Origin: a virus
Length of the DNA: 45,299 nt
Direction: 5' to 3' (one strand)
IMG/VR virus record: IMGVR_UViG_3300020433_000013
Span: 1 to 45,299 of that record
Each line of letters starts with the position of its first letter. The stretch's first letter is position 1. Positions 8,827 through 17,063 of the stretch are shown piece after piece. A program made the position numbers and the translations under genes. The notes under the pieces were generated by a model. That model was given only the letters and a program-made list of their open reading frames with translations. It did not search any database and was not told the origin of the DNA.

Positions 8827-9825
8827 CTATAATTGTTTAATTTTATTAAGTAATACATCTTCATTACTAAATTCTTTTGCTTCATCAAGAATTTTATTAA
8901 AATATTGTGAAGTCATGTCTCCAACATCAAAGTTACCTCTTGTATCTAGAATATTAACTTTAACGTCATAATAAGATAACAGTTTAGCAATTTTAACACA
9001 TTTATAATAAGCATCAGCATCTAAAGCTAAGTTAACTGTTGTTTTATTTTTTACAATTTCTTGAAATAACTTCATATCTTCTGTTAAAGAAGAACCTAAA
9101 AGGCATGTAGCATTATCATTTGTTTTCAATAAATCTAAAGGACCTTCTACTAAAGTAAGAGGCAAATTCCAGTCAATATTAATTTCATTAAAAATAATAT
9201 TTTTCTTTGGAATATTAGCATTTTTATATTTGTATCCACAATTAGTATCAACGTCTATTTTTCTTGCTGTATAATAATTTATGTTTCCATCTTTATCGAG
9301 TGATGGTATTATTAAGCATCTAGAAAACTCAGGATCCAAGGAATAACCAAGTCTTAAAAACCATATTTTATGTTTATTAATACCTCTTTTAATAGCATAT
9401 TTAAAAACATCTCTTATATCTGGATTATTTGAATTAAAAGCATTTGCCAAAAGCTTAAAGCCGTTAGGAATTTCAACCTTTTCTTTAATCTCTAAATCAA
9501 CATCTAAAGTACTGTCACCAAATAAACTTTTTATATCTATTTCAATATTAGATGATTTTTTGTTATTTTTAAATACTTTTTTTGACTTTTCCGATAAGTT
9601 TTTGTCAATTTTAGATAATAAATAAGGAACATTAGAACCTTTCTTATCACATACCCAACAATGATAAAAAGATTTTTCTAAATGAATTACTAGTTTAAGT
9701 TTTTTCTTGTTAGGATGCTGACAAAATGGGCACCATATTGAAAGATTTACTCCGTCTTTAGATAATAATGTATTTCTAATATTTGTTTCTAAAAAGTCTA
9801 GTCTATTTTCTAATATTTGATTCAT
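8827..9825 (-). CDS. 61: DNA primase, DnaG/T4 gp61-like
   Basis: This protein synthesises RNA primers for lagging-strand replication. The 332 residues are close to T4 gp61 (342). The N-terminal zinc-binding domain shows CPFC (C32, C35) and CWVC (C56, C59) flanking a Lys-rich strand, a four-Cys version of the CHC2 finger. The TOPRIM domain has the metal-binding Glu E227 in LVEGPLD and the acidic pair D269/D271 in LALDADAYYK. There is no helicase domain, so a separate gp41-like helicase would be needed; none is in the window. The start overlaps the resolvase gene by 23 bases and the stop merges with the SbcD-SbcC ribosome site, so the three genes are probably translated from one message. Assignment to the primase family is firm. 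Confidence 0.92.
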   Translation of the reverse strand: MNQILENRLDFLETNIRNTLLSKDGVNLSIWCPFCQHPNKKKLKLVIHLEKSFYHCWVCDKKGSNVPYLLSKIDKNLSEKSKKVFKNNKKSSNIEIDIKSLFGDSTLDVDLEIKEKVEIPNGFKLLANAFNSNNPDIRDVFKYAIKRGINKHKIWFLRLGYSLDPEFSRCLIIPSLDKDGNINYYTARKIDVDTNCGYKYKNANIPKKNIIFNEINIDWNLPLTLVEGPLDLLKTNDNATCLLGSSLTEDMKLFQEIVKNKTTVNLALDADAYYKCVKIAKLLSYYDVKVNILDTRGNFDVGDMTSQYFNKILDEAKEFSNEDVLLNKIKQL

Positions 9826-10375
9826 AATATTTTAATGCCTTGCAAATTACATATGCGTCAGACATATCATAACAAGATTCATCAAATTTTACAAGTCCTT
9901 TGTTTGGTCCACTTTTTAAAGTTTTTTCAGGCCAGATAAATTCTATTTCTTTTCTAACCCATTCAAATACTTGTTCTTTTGTATTTTTAGTCTTATCTTT
10001 AGTGATTTTAATTGACAAAGATTTTCTAGCTGAATTTACATTTAAATATAAAGGTTTTACATTAAATATATCATATACTAGATAAGATACTATTCCGTTA
10101 AATCTACTAAGTTGTGAAAGAGTTTTTGCTGAAGAAAATCCTTTACTGAAAGATTGAAATGCTTCTTCTATAGATATTTTAACTTCTTCTTCAAAGTTAT
10201 ATCTATTATATAATTCTTCTAGTATATTTTTAGTATATATAGATTTCTCAAATATACATTTTATTTTTTTTAAATTAATATTTTGTAAATCTACCAAGTT
10301 ATAGTTATTATCTAAAAAACATATTCCAATAATTGAGGTAGATATATCTAAACCAATATATTTTATTTTTGTCAT
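9803..10375 (-). CDS. RuvC-like Holliday junction resolvase (RNase H fold)
   Basis: A 190-residue nuclease-fold protein. It begins with a strand carrying D10 in IGLDISTSIIG, followed by E70/E71 in SIEEAF and a C-terminal acidic pair D170/D173 in YDMSDAYVICKAL. This D-E-D-D layout is that of RuvC-type resolvases, which cut four-way junctions symmetrically. T4 uses the unrelated endonuclease VII (gp49) for debranching before packaging, and several large T4-like phages carry a RuvC-like enzyme instead. It starts with a TAATG overlap on the stop of the upstream 997-residue structural gene and overlaps the primase by 23 bases at its end. Position in a cassette with primase and SbcCD, shortly before terminase, fits concatemer resolution. 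Other RNase H-like nucleases share the fold, so strict substrate specificity is inferred. Confidence 0.85.
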   Translation of the reverse strand: MTKIKYIGLDISTSIIGICFLDNNYNLVDLQNINLKKIKCIFEKSIYTKNILEELYNRYNFEEEVKISIEEAFQSFSKGFSSAKTLSQLSRFNGIVSYLVYDIFNVKPLYLNVNSARKSLSIKITKDKTKNTKEQVFEWVRKEIEFIWPEKTLKSGPNKGLVKFDESCYDMSDAYVICKALKYYESNIRK

Positions 10376-13368
10376 TAAAAATCCATTTTAAGCTTAAACA
10401 ATACATTATCAGTATTCTTTTTTGGAAAAGGATTTGCTAATTTAGCATTAGCAACAATATTTAAATTTTCATCATGTAAACTTATATCTGTAATATATAC
10501 AAAATCTTCATCAGCGTTAAATGCTGATTCATCAACTTTAAGTGAATCAATATAAGATTTATTTCTAGAAACATTTGTTTCACCTGCTTTTGCAGGTAAG
10601 TTTAACTCTAAAACATTTAAATTTGTATTTATTTTATATTCTAATTTAAAATTAGTCTGGCTAAAGTTTTCAAGTCCGGGATGTAAAACTGTTATTATTC
10701 CCTCATTGTATAAAACATGTCCTACATAATTCCATTCAGCAGGTTTTGTTAAACTATCGCATCTATATAACAATCCTAAACCGTTGTCTTTAAGACTTAT
10801 TTTTACATTTCCACCAGACCCAGCGAGTGAAGAATCTGATATGCTTAAAGTTTCTCTAACTATATTATTTCTAAATACACTATTTGAAATAGAAATTATA
10901 GTTGAATAACTTTCAGAATTATCTCCTGTTAAATTATAATATGGTAACTCATGGGAAGAATATTTAATATTATCTGGATTTAATTCATTTTTATCAATAT
11001 TTTTTGTTGCTATTGTAGGCAAAAAGTCACCAATTGCTTCAGAAAAGTCACTATTTATTTTTCTTCCAACTGGGTTTGAAAGATCTTTTAAAAATTCATT
11101 TCCACCAAAAGAAATAAATATTCTACCACCTTCTGCAGTAGTATTACACTTAGAAATCATGTTATTTCGACTAACATTACCAAGATCTACGCCTGAATGA
11201 AAAACATTTAAAGATGCATTTTCGTATTTATCATAAGACTCTTTAAATGTTTTTCTATATTGTATTATATTATATCTTGTTAAAAGAAAATTGTCTCTTT
11301 CTTCTATAGGTTTAAGTAAACCATTTTCATTTGTATAATCTATTAATTCGCTATTTCCTATTTCACTTATTATATCAATATTGCTTTTAAAACTAGAACT
11401 ATCTGTATGTATTTTTTTTAATCCTACAAATTGTAAGTTATCTTCACCATAAAGTTTATGCATAACTCCACTATAATTGCTATAATATCCTCTAATATCA
11501 TAAATCTGTTCTTGTAAACCATTATCATTAGGTAATATAAAGTTATTTCTATAGTAAAAATTATATTTTCTAATATTTTCAAAAACATTATCTGGATTAG
11601 ATGTTAAACTTTTTAATTTTTCAAAATAAATTTCAAGTAATCCTTGCCCTTTAGCAACTCTATCACATACTAAAGAAGTGATATCACTCAAATCTTCGTC
11701 TTTATTTAATATATTTAAAGATTTTTTAAGAAGATCTTCTTTTAATTCTCCACCAAAAATAATATTTGGACATATTTTTTGCTTAAATTCATAAACAAAA
11801 TTTTCAATCATTACTTCATGACCATGACATTTATTAGAAAAATAATGATTTACAGGTCCTTCAAAATACAAGTTTGATAAAGTAATATCTCCATTTTCAA
11901 AATTAGAAATATTTACTAAACCTTTTCTTTTTACGGGAATATCATAATAATAAACAGGCAAAGAAAATATAAGACTTTCGTCAGTAAAATCATAAATATT
12001 GACATCACATATATTTTTCTTAATTACATTACTTAAATTCTCTTTATAAATTCTTACATCATGAATTTCTGCATTTAAAGCATTACTAACTTCTGATGAA
12101 ATGTAATTACCAGAACTAGTCAGTAAAGTATCTTTTATTTCAGGCGTAAAACCTTCATTTATACTTGTTATATATTGATTTTGATGATTTCCAAAATCAA
12201 TATGTTTATTTACATAAGGTCCAGAAATATCGTCTGCAGATGTGCTGTTTACAGAAAACATTTCTCTTACATATTCTTGCAAATTATTTTGTAAATTACT
12301 AAATTTATTGCCTATTAGTATAAAGTTGTCTTCGCTATTTAAACTAATATTAATAAATGCTAAGTCGACTAAAAATTTATTTATTTCAATACCGTCAACA
12401 AAAATAGTTAAACTACTATTTGTTGCATCTTGACTATTTTTACTTAAAACAATTGAAATATTATGCCAACTATTATAATTTATAATATTATCTTTACTAA
12501 GTATAATACTACTTGTATTAAATTCATTTGATTGACTTAAATCAATATTCTCAAAGTTTTGTTCTAAACTTAAAAGCGTCTTGTTTCCTAACTCAATAAA
12601 TAATCTATACTTTTCTGTTAATCCGTTTACATCTGTTTTTGTTCCTTTTATAATATGAATATTAATTAACTTAGGAATAGACAAAATGCATCCTGGATTA
12701 AAATGGAAACTATTTTTATTTTTTCTTTTCTGATTAATGTAAAAAGAAAAAGTTAAGTCATTTTGATTAAAATCAAAAGCAGGCAATCCTAAGCTATTTA
12801 AAATATTTGGATATGATAAACAATTTTTATGTGTTTTATTGTTTTCGATATTTTGATTTAATTTTTCATCAACATTAAAAAAATTTAAGCAATTATAGTT
12901 TGAAAAACCCCAATTTAAATCTAACTGTCTACTTTCAATATGATTTGAGTAGAATTCATATAAATTTTTTACAGACTTTTTTTTATAATAATTTTCGTCG
13001 CTCAAAAGATATTTTTGTTTAATTTTTTCAACACCAAAATTATAATCGCTTTTACGATTGTAAAAAATACCTTCCTCATTAATTACATCTTCAAATTCTG
13101 ATTCAGATCTTGCTGTATTTAAGATATTTACAAAAGAATCATTTCTTGGTCTCGTATTAATATCATATACTCTTGTACCGTCTATACTTGAAATATGATA
13201 TTTATTCTTTGTATTTAATAAAGGTACTTCCCCATAAACACCACTCGTAGTAATATCATGACTTATTATATCTTCACATAAGTTAGATGCTGAAACGTAT
13301 GTTACTATTGGTTCTAATGTTATATTATTTCTAACTATATTATCACTAGATATTTTTTTTAAAGTCAT
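10375..13368 (-). CDS. Large virion protein with LamG-like domain
   Basis: A 997-residue virion protein. Residues about 200-440 form a concanavalin/LamG-like jelly roll: LTFSFYINQK, NSWHNISIVLSK, SLTIFVDGIEINKF, FILIGNKFS and a closing EIHDVRIYKENLS. Such domains often bind glycans, so a fibre or surface-binding role is plausible. The last ~120 residues carry VGHVLYNEGIITVLHP and a terminal YITDISLHDENLNIVANAKL...FKLKMDF unit that also ends the neighbouring 410-residue protein, suggesting a shared assembly domain. There is no signal peptide or transmembrane segment. The middle (440-870) is not recognised. AAGAGAG lies a few bases before the ATG. Family recognition comes from recurring motifs in large phages; the exact place in the particle is unknown. 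Confidence 0.8.
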   Translation of the reverse strand: MTLKKISSDNIVRNNITLEPIVTYVSASNLCEDIISHDITTSGVYGEVPLLNTKNKYHISSIDGTRVYDINTRPRNDSFVNILNTARSESEFEDVINEEGIFYNRKSDYNFGVEKIKQKYLLSDENYYKKKSVKNLYEFYSNHIESRQLDLNWGFSNYNCLNFFNVDEKLNQNIENNKTHKNCLSYPNILNSLGLPAFDFNQNDLTFSFYINQKRKNKNSFHFNPGCILSIPKLINIHIIKGTKTDVNGLTEKYRLFIELGNKTLLSLEQNFENIDLSQSNEFNTSSIILSKDNIINYNSWHNISIVLSKNSQDATNSSLTIFVDGIEINKFLVDLAFINISLNSEDNFILIGNKFSNLQNNLQEYVREMFSVNSTSADDISGPYVNKHIDFGNHQNQYITSINEGFTPEIKDTLLTSSGNYISSEVSNALNAEIHDVRIYKENLSNVIKKNICDVNIYDFTDESLIFSLPVYYYDIPVKRKGLVNISNFENGDITLSNLYFEGPVNHYFSNKCHGHEVMIENFVYEFKQKICPNIIFGGELKEDLLKKSLNILNKDEDLSDITSLVCDRVAKGQGLLEIYFEKLKSLTSNPDNVFENIRKYNFYYRNNFILPNDNGLQEQIYDIRGYYSNYSGVMHKLYGEDNLQFVGLKKIHTDSSSFKSNIDIISEIGNSELIDYTNENGLLKPIEERDNFLLTRYNIIQYRKTFKESYDKYENASLNVFHSGVDLGNVSRNNMISKCNTTAEGGRIFISFGGNEFLKDLSNPVGRKINSDFSEAIGDFLPTIATKNIDKNELNPDNIKYSSHELPYYNLTGDNSESYSTIISISNSVFRNNIVRETLSISDSSLAGSGGNVKISLKDNGLGLLYRCDSLTKPAEWNYVGHVLYNEGIITVLHPGLENFSQTNFKLEYKINTNLNVLELNLPAKAGETNVSRNKSYIDSLKVDESAFNADEDFVYITDISLHDENLNIVANAKLANPFPKKNTDNVLFKLKMDF

Positions 13369-13379
13369 GAAAAACTCTC

Positions 13380-14612
13380 TTAGTAATCAATTCTAACGCT
13401 AATTGACAAGTCAACCTCAGGATTTTTTTCTATTGGCCTAGATGTTTTTGCAACAGCTAACATATTACCGGGTGCATCGTATAAACCTATTGTTGTAACA
13501 TATGAAAAAGGATCATCACCTCTTTCAGATATTGATCTTAAACTACCACTTTCATCTGTATAGGTTGGATTTGTTGAAAAATTTGCTTCAGCTGGAGGAA
13601 CTCTACAAAAATAAATTGTTGAATTTATAGTTGTTTTATTAATTAATCCTATTGCAGAAGTTGTGCCTCTTCCAAATCTAGTACTTGCAACATGATCTAA
13701 AATATTATCAATACTTCCAGAAACCCAAATATCTGGAATAAGTTTTGCTCCCGAAGCAAGTGTTGTTTCTCCATTAGAAGTAGTTACTGCACTTATGTTT
13801 CCAGTAATTATTTGATCTGGATTAAAGACTTTTTCTGCATTTAATACGATAATTCCCTGTTCGTAAAATATTATACCTACGCTTTCATCTGATGGATTCG
13901 TAATTGTTCCTACTGTTGATCCATTTGGAGTAATTGTTAAACTAGAAGATGCATTTGAATCAGATATCAGTAATAATGCATTAGAAACAGCATCGATTGC
14001 TGCTTCAGCACCTGCAGTACCAGCTTCTTTACCAATTTTCATTGAGAATTTGCCTACATCTAACATGTCTCTCACAAAAAGTCTCTTTACGTTTATGAAA
14101 ACTGCGTTATTTATTCTAGTTGCATCATCATTTGTTACGTCATCATCGTAAGGAGCTGTAAAATATTCGTCGCCATCACCAAGTAAAACTTGTGCGTATT
14201 GCTTGTATATATTAATTTTTTCTCTCATCATGAGTGTATCATTAGCAAAAATAGGTTTTCTATTATTGTCAACAGATGCTGTAATGTTTTTAGTAGTATC
14301 AGCAAAACGTATTGTATAAGTTGGATCTGTACTTGCATCACCCGCATTATATTGTGCGTATATTCCAATTGACAAATCTAACATTTCGTTTGATGTTTGA
14401 AGTGTATTGTCCTGATCAAAAACTGTATGAAATAAAGAGCTAGTAACTGCACCTGTACTACTTGTTACAAAAACCTCATATTTTTTTCTGGTTTTAGTAT
14501 CTTGATTACTTTCATTTATTCCTGCAATATCAACAGCAAGTATATCAACTAGTTGTCTTATTTGTGATTTCTTATTTACTTTATCTTCGTCGTTAAATTC
14601 GTAAAATGACAT
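13380..14612 (-). CDS. Virion structural protein sharing C-terminal domain with the 997-residue neighbour
   Basis: A 410-residue protein richer in Ala, Thr and Gly than its neighbours, which suits an abundant structural protein. It starts MSFYEFNDEDKVNKKSQIRQ. Residues ~244-262 read VGIIFYEQGIIVLNAEKV and the end (370-410) is YVTTIGLYDAPGNMLAVAKT followed by RPIEKNPEVDL and VRIDY. Both parts match the 997-residue protein that follows, so this may be the minimal form of the same fold. I considered tail sheath or tube because of size and composition but see no sheath motif, and the shared ending with a LamG protein fits a fibre, neck or connector component better. AGAGGT sits 9 bases before the ATG. 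The next gene begins after 11 bases. Confidence 0.75.
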   Translation of the reverse strand: MSFYEFNDEDKVNKKSQIRQLVDILAVDIAGINESNQDTKTRKKYEVFVTSSTGAVTSSLFHTVFDQDNTLQTSNEMLDLSIGIYAQYNAGDASTDPTYTIRFADTTKNITASVDNNRKPIFANDTLMMREKINIYKQYAQVLLGDGDEYFTAPYDDDVTNDDATRINNAVFINVKRLFVRDMLDVGKFSMKIGKEAGTAGAEAAIDAVSNALLLISDSNASSSLTITPNGSTVGTITNPSDESVGIIFYEQGIIVLNAEKVFNPDQIITGNISAVTTSNGETTLASGAKLIPDIWVSGSIDNILDHVASTRFGRGTTSAIGLINKTTINSTIYFCRVPPAEANFSTNPTYTDESGSLRSISERGDDPFSYVTTIGLYDAPGNMLAVAKTSRPIEKNPEVDLSISVRIDY

Positions 14613-14626
14613 GTTTAATTTACCTC

Positions 14627-15367
14627 TTAAGTCACAATATTATTATTAATAGTTACAGGAATTTTTAATTCTGCATTTGTATTATTACCAATAACATCTA
14701 TATGTGTTCTAATAATAGAATTATTGCTTTTTGTAGAATAATACCTGAAAGTTGCTGTATTAACAACACCTTGAGCGGTAACTGTGAAAGTACATGATCT
14801 TTGACCAACAAAGTCTTCAACAATAGCTGAACTAGGAATTGTATAATAAGTTATGTCATCTCTTGTTGTTTGAGATGTTGCACCTGTTATAGATAGTAAT
14901 TTATTGAATACTTTTACTGTAAATGTTGTGTCTTTAAGTGCATCTTCAGTTAACTCAAAGTCTTCATCTTGATTAACCATTGTTTTTACTAATACTTTTT
15001 TTGTTATTTCTTTTCTCGAAGAAAGATTTGCTGATAGTGAAATTGGTGTAATGGTTGTACTGTCTAATTCTAGATAAGGAATAGCAAAAATATCTTCTGT
15101 GTTGTTAGTATTAAAACTTCTTAAAGGATATTTTAAAGCTATTTTATCTTTTGTTAAAGCTTCAAATATGGGTGTATTTTTTTCAATTTTTTCTTTTCCT
15201 ATGATTATACCATATTGATCTAAAATTGAATAGTCAACTTCATCGTCGCCTAAACGAAATTTTTGAATATCAAAAGATCCGTCATTTAAAGCTAATATTT
15301 CTCTACCTTTTTCTGTCAAGACAGCATCAACTATAATATTATTAGTTGCGTGATTTAAGAATCCCAT
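14627..15367 (-). CDS. Conserved virion structural protein (LTExGRE family)
   Basis: A 246-residue protein whose N-terminus has the pattern NNIIVDAVLTEKGREIL, DGSFDIQKFRLGDDEVDYS and KEKIEKNTPIFEALT. I recognise this as a family found repeatedly among structural genes of large T4-like phages, with unassigned function. The C-terminal half is beta-rich with Thr and Val (KVFNKLLSITGATSQTT, FTVTAQGVVNTATFRYYST), possibly an immunoglobulin-like or adhesion domain. The N-terminal motif also begins the 334-residue protein at 26281-27285, so the two are probably paralogous in that part. The start has a strong AGGAG site and follows a 65-base untranslated gap, one of the few places a promoter could sit. 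I cannot place it in the virion more exactly. Confidence 0.8.
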   Translation of the reverse strand: MGFLNHATNNIIVDAVLTEKGREILALNDGSFDIQKFRLGDDEVDYSILDQYGIIIGKEKIEKNTPIFEALTKDKIALKYPLRSFNTNNTEDIFAIPYLELDSTTITPISLSANLSSRKEITKKVLVKTMVNQDEDFELTEDALKDTTFTVKVFNKLLSITGATSQTTRDDITYYTIPSSAIVEDFVGQRSCTFTVTAQGVVNTATFRYYSTKSNNSIIRTHIDVIGNNTNAELKIPVTINNNIVT

Positions 15368-15432
15368 GTAAAAATTCTCCTAGTATTATTTTTTTGTTTT
15401 ATTTAGTACATATGCATCTATAGTAACAACTC
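15368..15432 (-). promoter_or_regulatory. 65-base leader, possible promoter
   Basis: This is the longest intergenic gap in the window. On the minus strand it reads TTGTTA, then 17 bases, then CTAAAT, a weak -35/-10-like pair, with TACTAAATA nearby that resembles the T4 late core at 6 of 8 positions. It ends in an AGGAG ribosome site. I see no stem-loop followed by T residues. In such A/T-rich DNA the promoter reading is tentative; the length of the gap itself is the main argument. Confidence 0.2.
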
Positions 15433-17052
15433 TTAAGACAAATTAAAATTTTCAATTTTAAATTTATCTTTATAAGAAGACATATTATTTAATTTAGTTA
15501 TTGTAAATTGATAATCACTTCCAAAAATTTGTTCTGTTTGACCATTACCTTTTATGAATCCTCCAAATTCTGGTGTAATATAAAGATGAACTGATGCCGG
15601 GTTTAATACTGTACAAACATTTTCAATAATATCAATATTATTTTTAAAAAATATACTATTTCTTTTAACTTTTTGATTAGGATAATCTCTTTTAGCACCT
15701 TTTGACGAAACTTTATCGACTATTAATTTTTGTTCAAAAGGATCATATAAAATTGCTATTTGAGCAGAATAGTCTGATATAAAACCGTGTGCATCAATAG
15801 TTCTTATAGCATATATTGTAACTCTTCCTGGCTCGTAATTTTTGTCATGATATTCAAATTTTACGCCACTTGTTTTTGTTATAATATTGCTTTCTATAAC
15901 TTCTTTAAACTGATAATCATCACTACTACTATGGCCTTCTAATTGTTGTATAACAGTATAAGGTTCATCTAATGTAAATCTTTTTAAAATTTGAAAGCCT
16001 TTTGCATCGTATTGATAATTTGTTGGCTCTTCCCATGTTATTTTTAAGCTTCTTTTTTCTTCATTATATTTAAAATTTAAATTTTTTGGAGGAGGTGGCG
16101 CTATATTTTCTCTACAAACAATCGCTTCAGTTTCAGTTTTATTATCACACAAAAGATAATAATTTAATATAAATCTATTTTCTTCATCAGGATATGCGTA
16201 TAAATACACGTCGCTAATAACATATTTATATGTTTTTCCATATTGAATTGCTTCGTCTTCTATTATTTTAGGAAGATTTTGTAGATTATCTTCACTTCTT
16301 TTTTTTGTGTAAAATTTTGCTCCTGATCTTACAAATTCATCATTTACTAGCTTATATTTTTCAATTAACAAACCACATCTAACACCATTTTTTTTTGCAA
16401 AACTATTAAAGTTTTCTCCATTAACTGTCTGTTTTAAAAAAACAAAACTATTAAAAAGATAACCTTCATTTATTTTTTTTAATTGACTAGTGTTAACTTC
16501 TGTGTTTATCAAATCATTCTTAAAAATATGGTTTTTTACTTTTTTATTATTATTAAGAAGTTCTAAATTGAGAGTATCATCTTTAATAATTGACATCTTA
16601 GAAGGACGACTACTTTCAATTTTAATACGATCAGAATCTACAGTATTGTTTGTATTATTAGAAGTATAATAATTAATAACTTTTGTCATATGATCTTCGT
16701 CAATTGTATTTATGTAATATCTTCTGTTATGATTAAAATTTTCTTGTCTATTAAAATATTTTAAATGCTCTTCCTTAAGATTTATTATTTCGGAAAGCTG
16801 AAACAATTCATATATGTTTAATGTAAATTCATCTAAATCTTGATCGTTAAGTGCAGTAAATCTAGACAAGCTAAGACGAATAAACTTTTTTTTAATATCG
16901 TTTAAATTTCTTTTTAAGTTAAATTTAATAATATTATCTCTTGTTGTTGTTTCATTATTTGAATACTTATTGTATATAAAAGAAGAAAAAACTTTTCTTT
17001 CATACTGTTTATTTGTGCTAATAGAAATTACTGCGTCAATTATTTCATTCAT
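15433..17052 (-). CDS. Virion protein with fibronectin type III domain
   Basis: A 539-residue protein. Residues ~315-430 form a fibronectin type III-like module. It opens with a Pro-rich APPPPKNLNF, continues with SLKITWEEPT and FQILKRFTLDEPY, and closes with VTIYAIRTIDAHGFISDYSA. Such modules are common spacers or adhesion units in phage tail and baseplate proteins. The preceding ~310 residues begin MNEIIDAVISISTNKQYERK and are not recognised. The C-terminal ~110 residues are separate, ending KFKIENFNLS. There are no membrane segments. The ribosome site is weak. It sits in the middle of the giant-protein block, so a baseplate or fibre-attachment role is inferred from neighbours only. Confidence 0.75.
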   Translation of the reverse strand: MNEIIDAVISISTNKQYERKVFSSFIYNKYSNNETTTRDNIIKFNLKRNLNDIKKKFIRLSLSRFTALNDQDLDEFTLNIYELFQLSEIINLKEEHLKYFNRQENFNHNRRYYINTIDEDHMTKVINYYTSNNTNNTVDSDRIKIESSRPSKMSIIKDDTLNLELLNNNKKVKNHIFKNDLINTEVNTSQLKKINEGYLFNSFVFLKQTVNGENFNSFAKKNGVRCGLLIEKYKLVNDEFVRSGAKFYTKKRSEDNLQNLPKIIEDEAIQYGKTYKYVISDVYLYAYPDEENRFILNYYLLCDNKTETEAIVCRENIAPPPPKNLNFKYNEEKRSLKITWEEPTNYQYDAKGFQILKRFTLDEPYTVIQQLEGHSSSDDYQFKEVIESNIITKTSGVKFEYHDKNYEPGRVTIYAIRTIDAHGFISDYSAQIAILYDPFEQKLIVDKVSSKGAKRDYPNQKVKRNSIFFKNNIDIIENVCTVLNPASVHLYITPEFGGFIKGNGQTEQIFGSDYQFTITKLNNMSSYKDKFKIENFNLS

Positions 17053-17063
17053 ATCTTACTCTG

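Noticed and set aside
13380-14612. Tail sheath protein call for the 410-residue protein
   Set aside because: Size and Ala/Thr/Gly content fit loosely, but no sheath motif is seen, and its C-terminus is shared with a LamG-containing neighbour.
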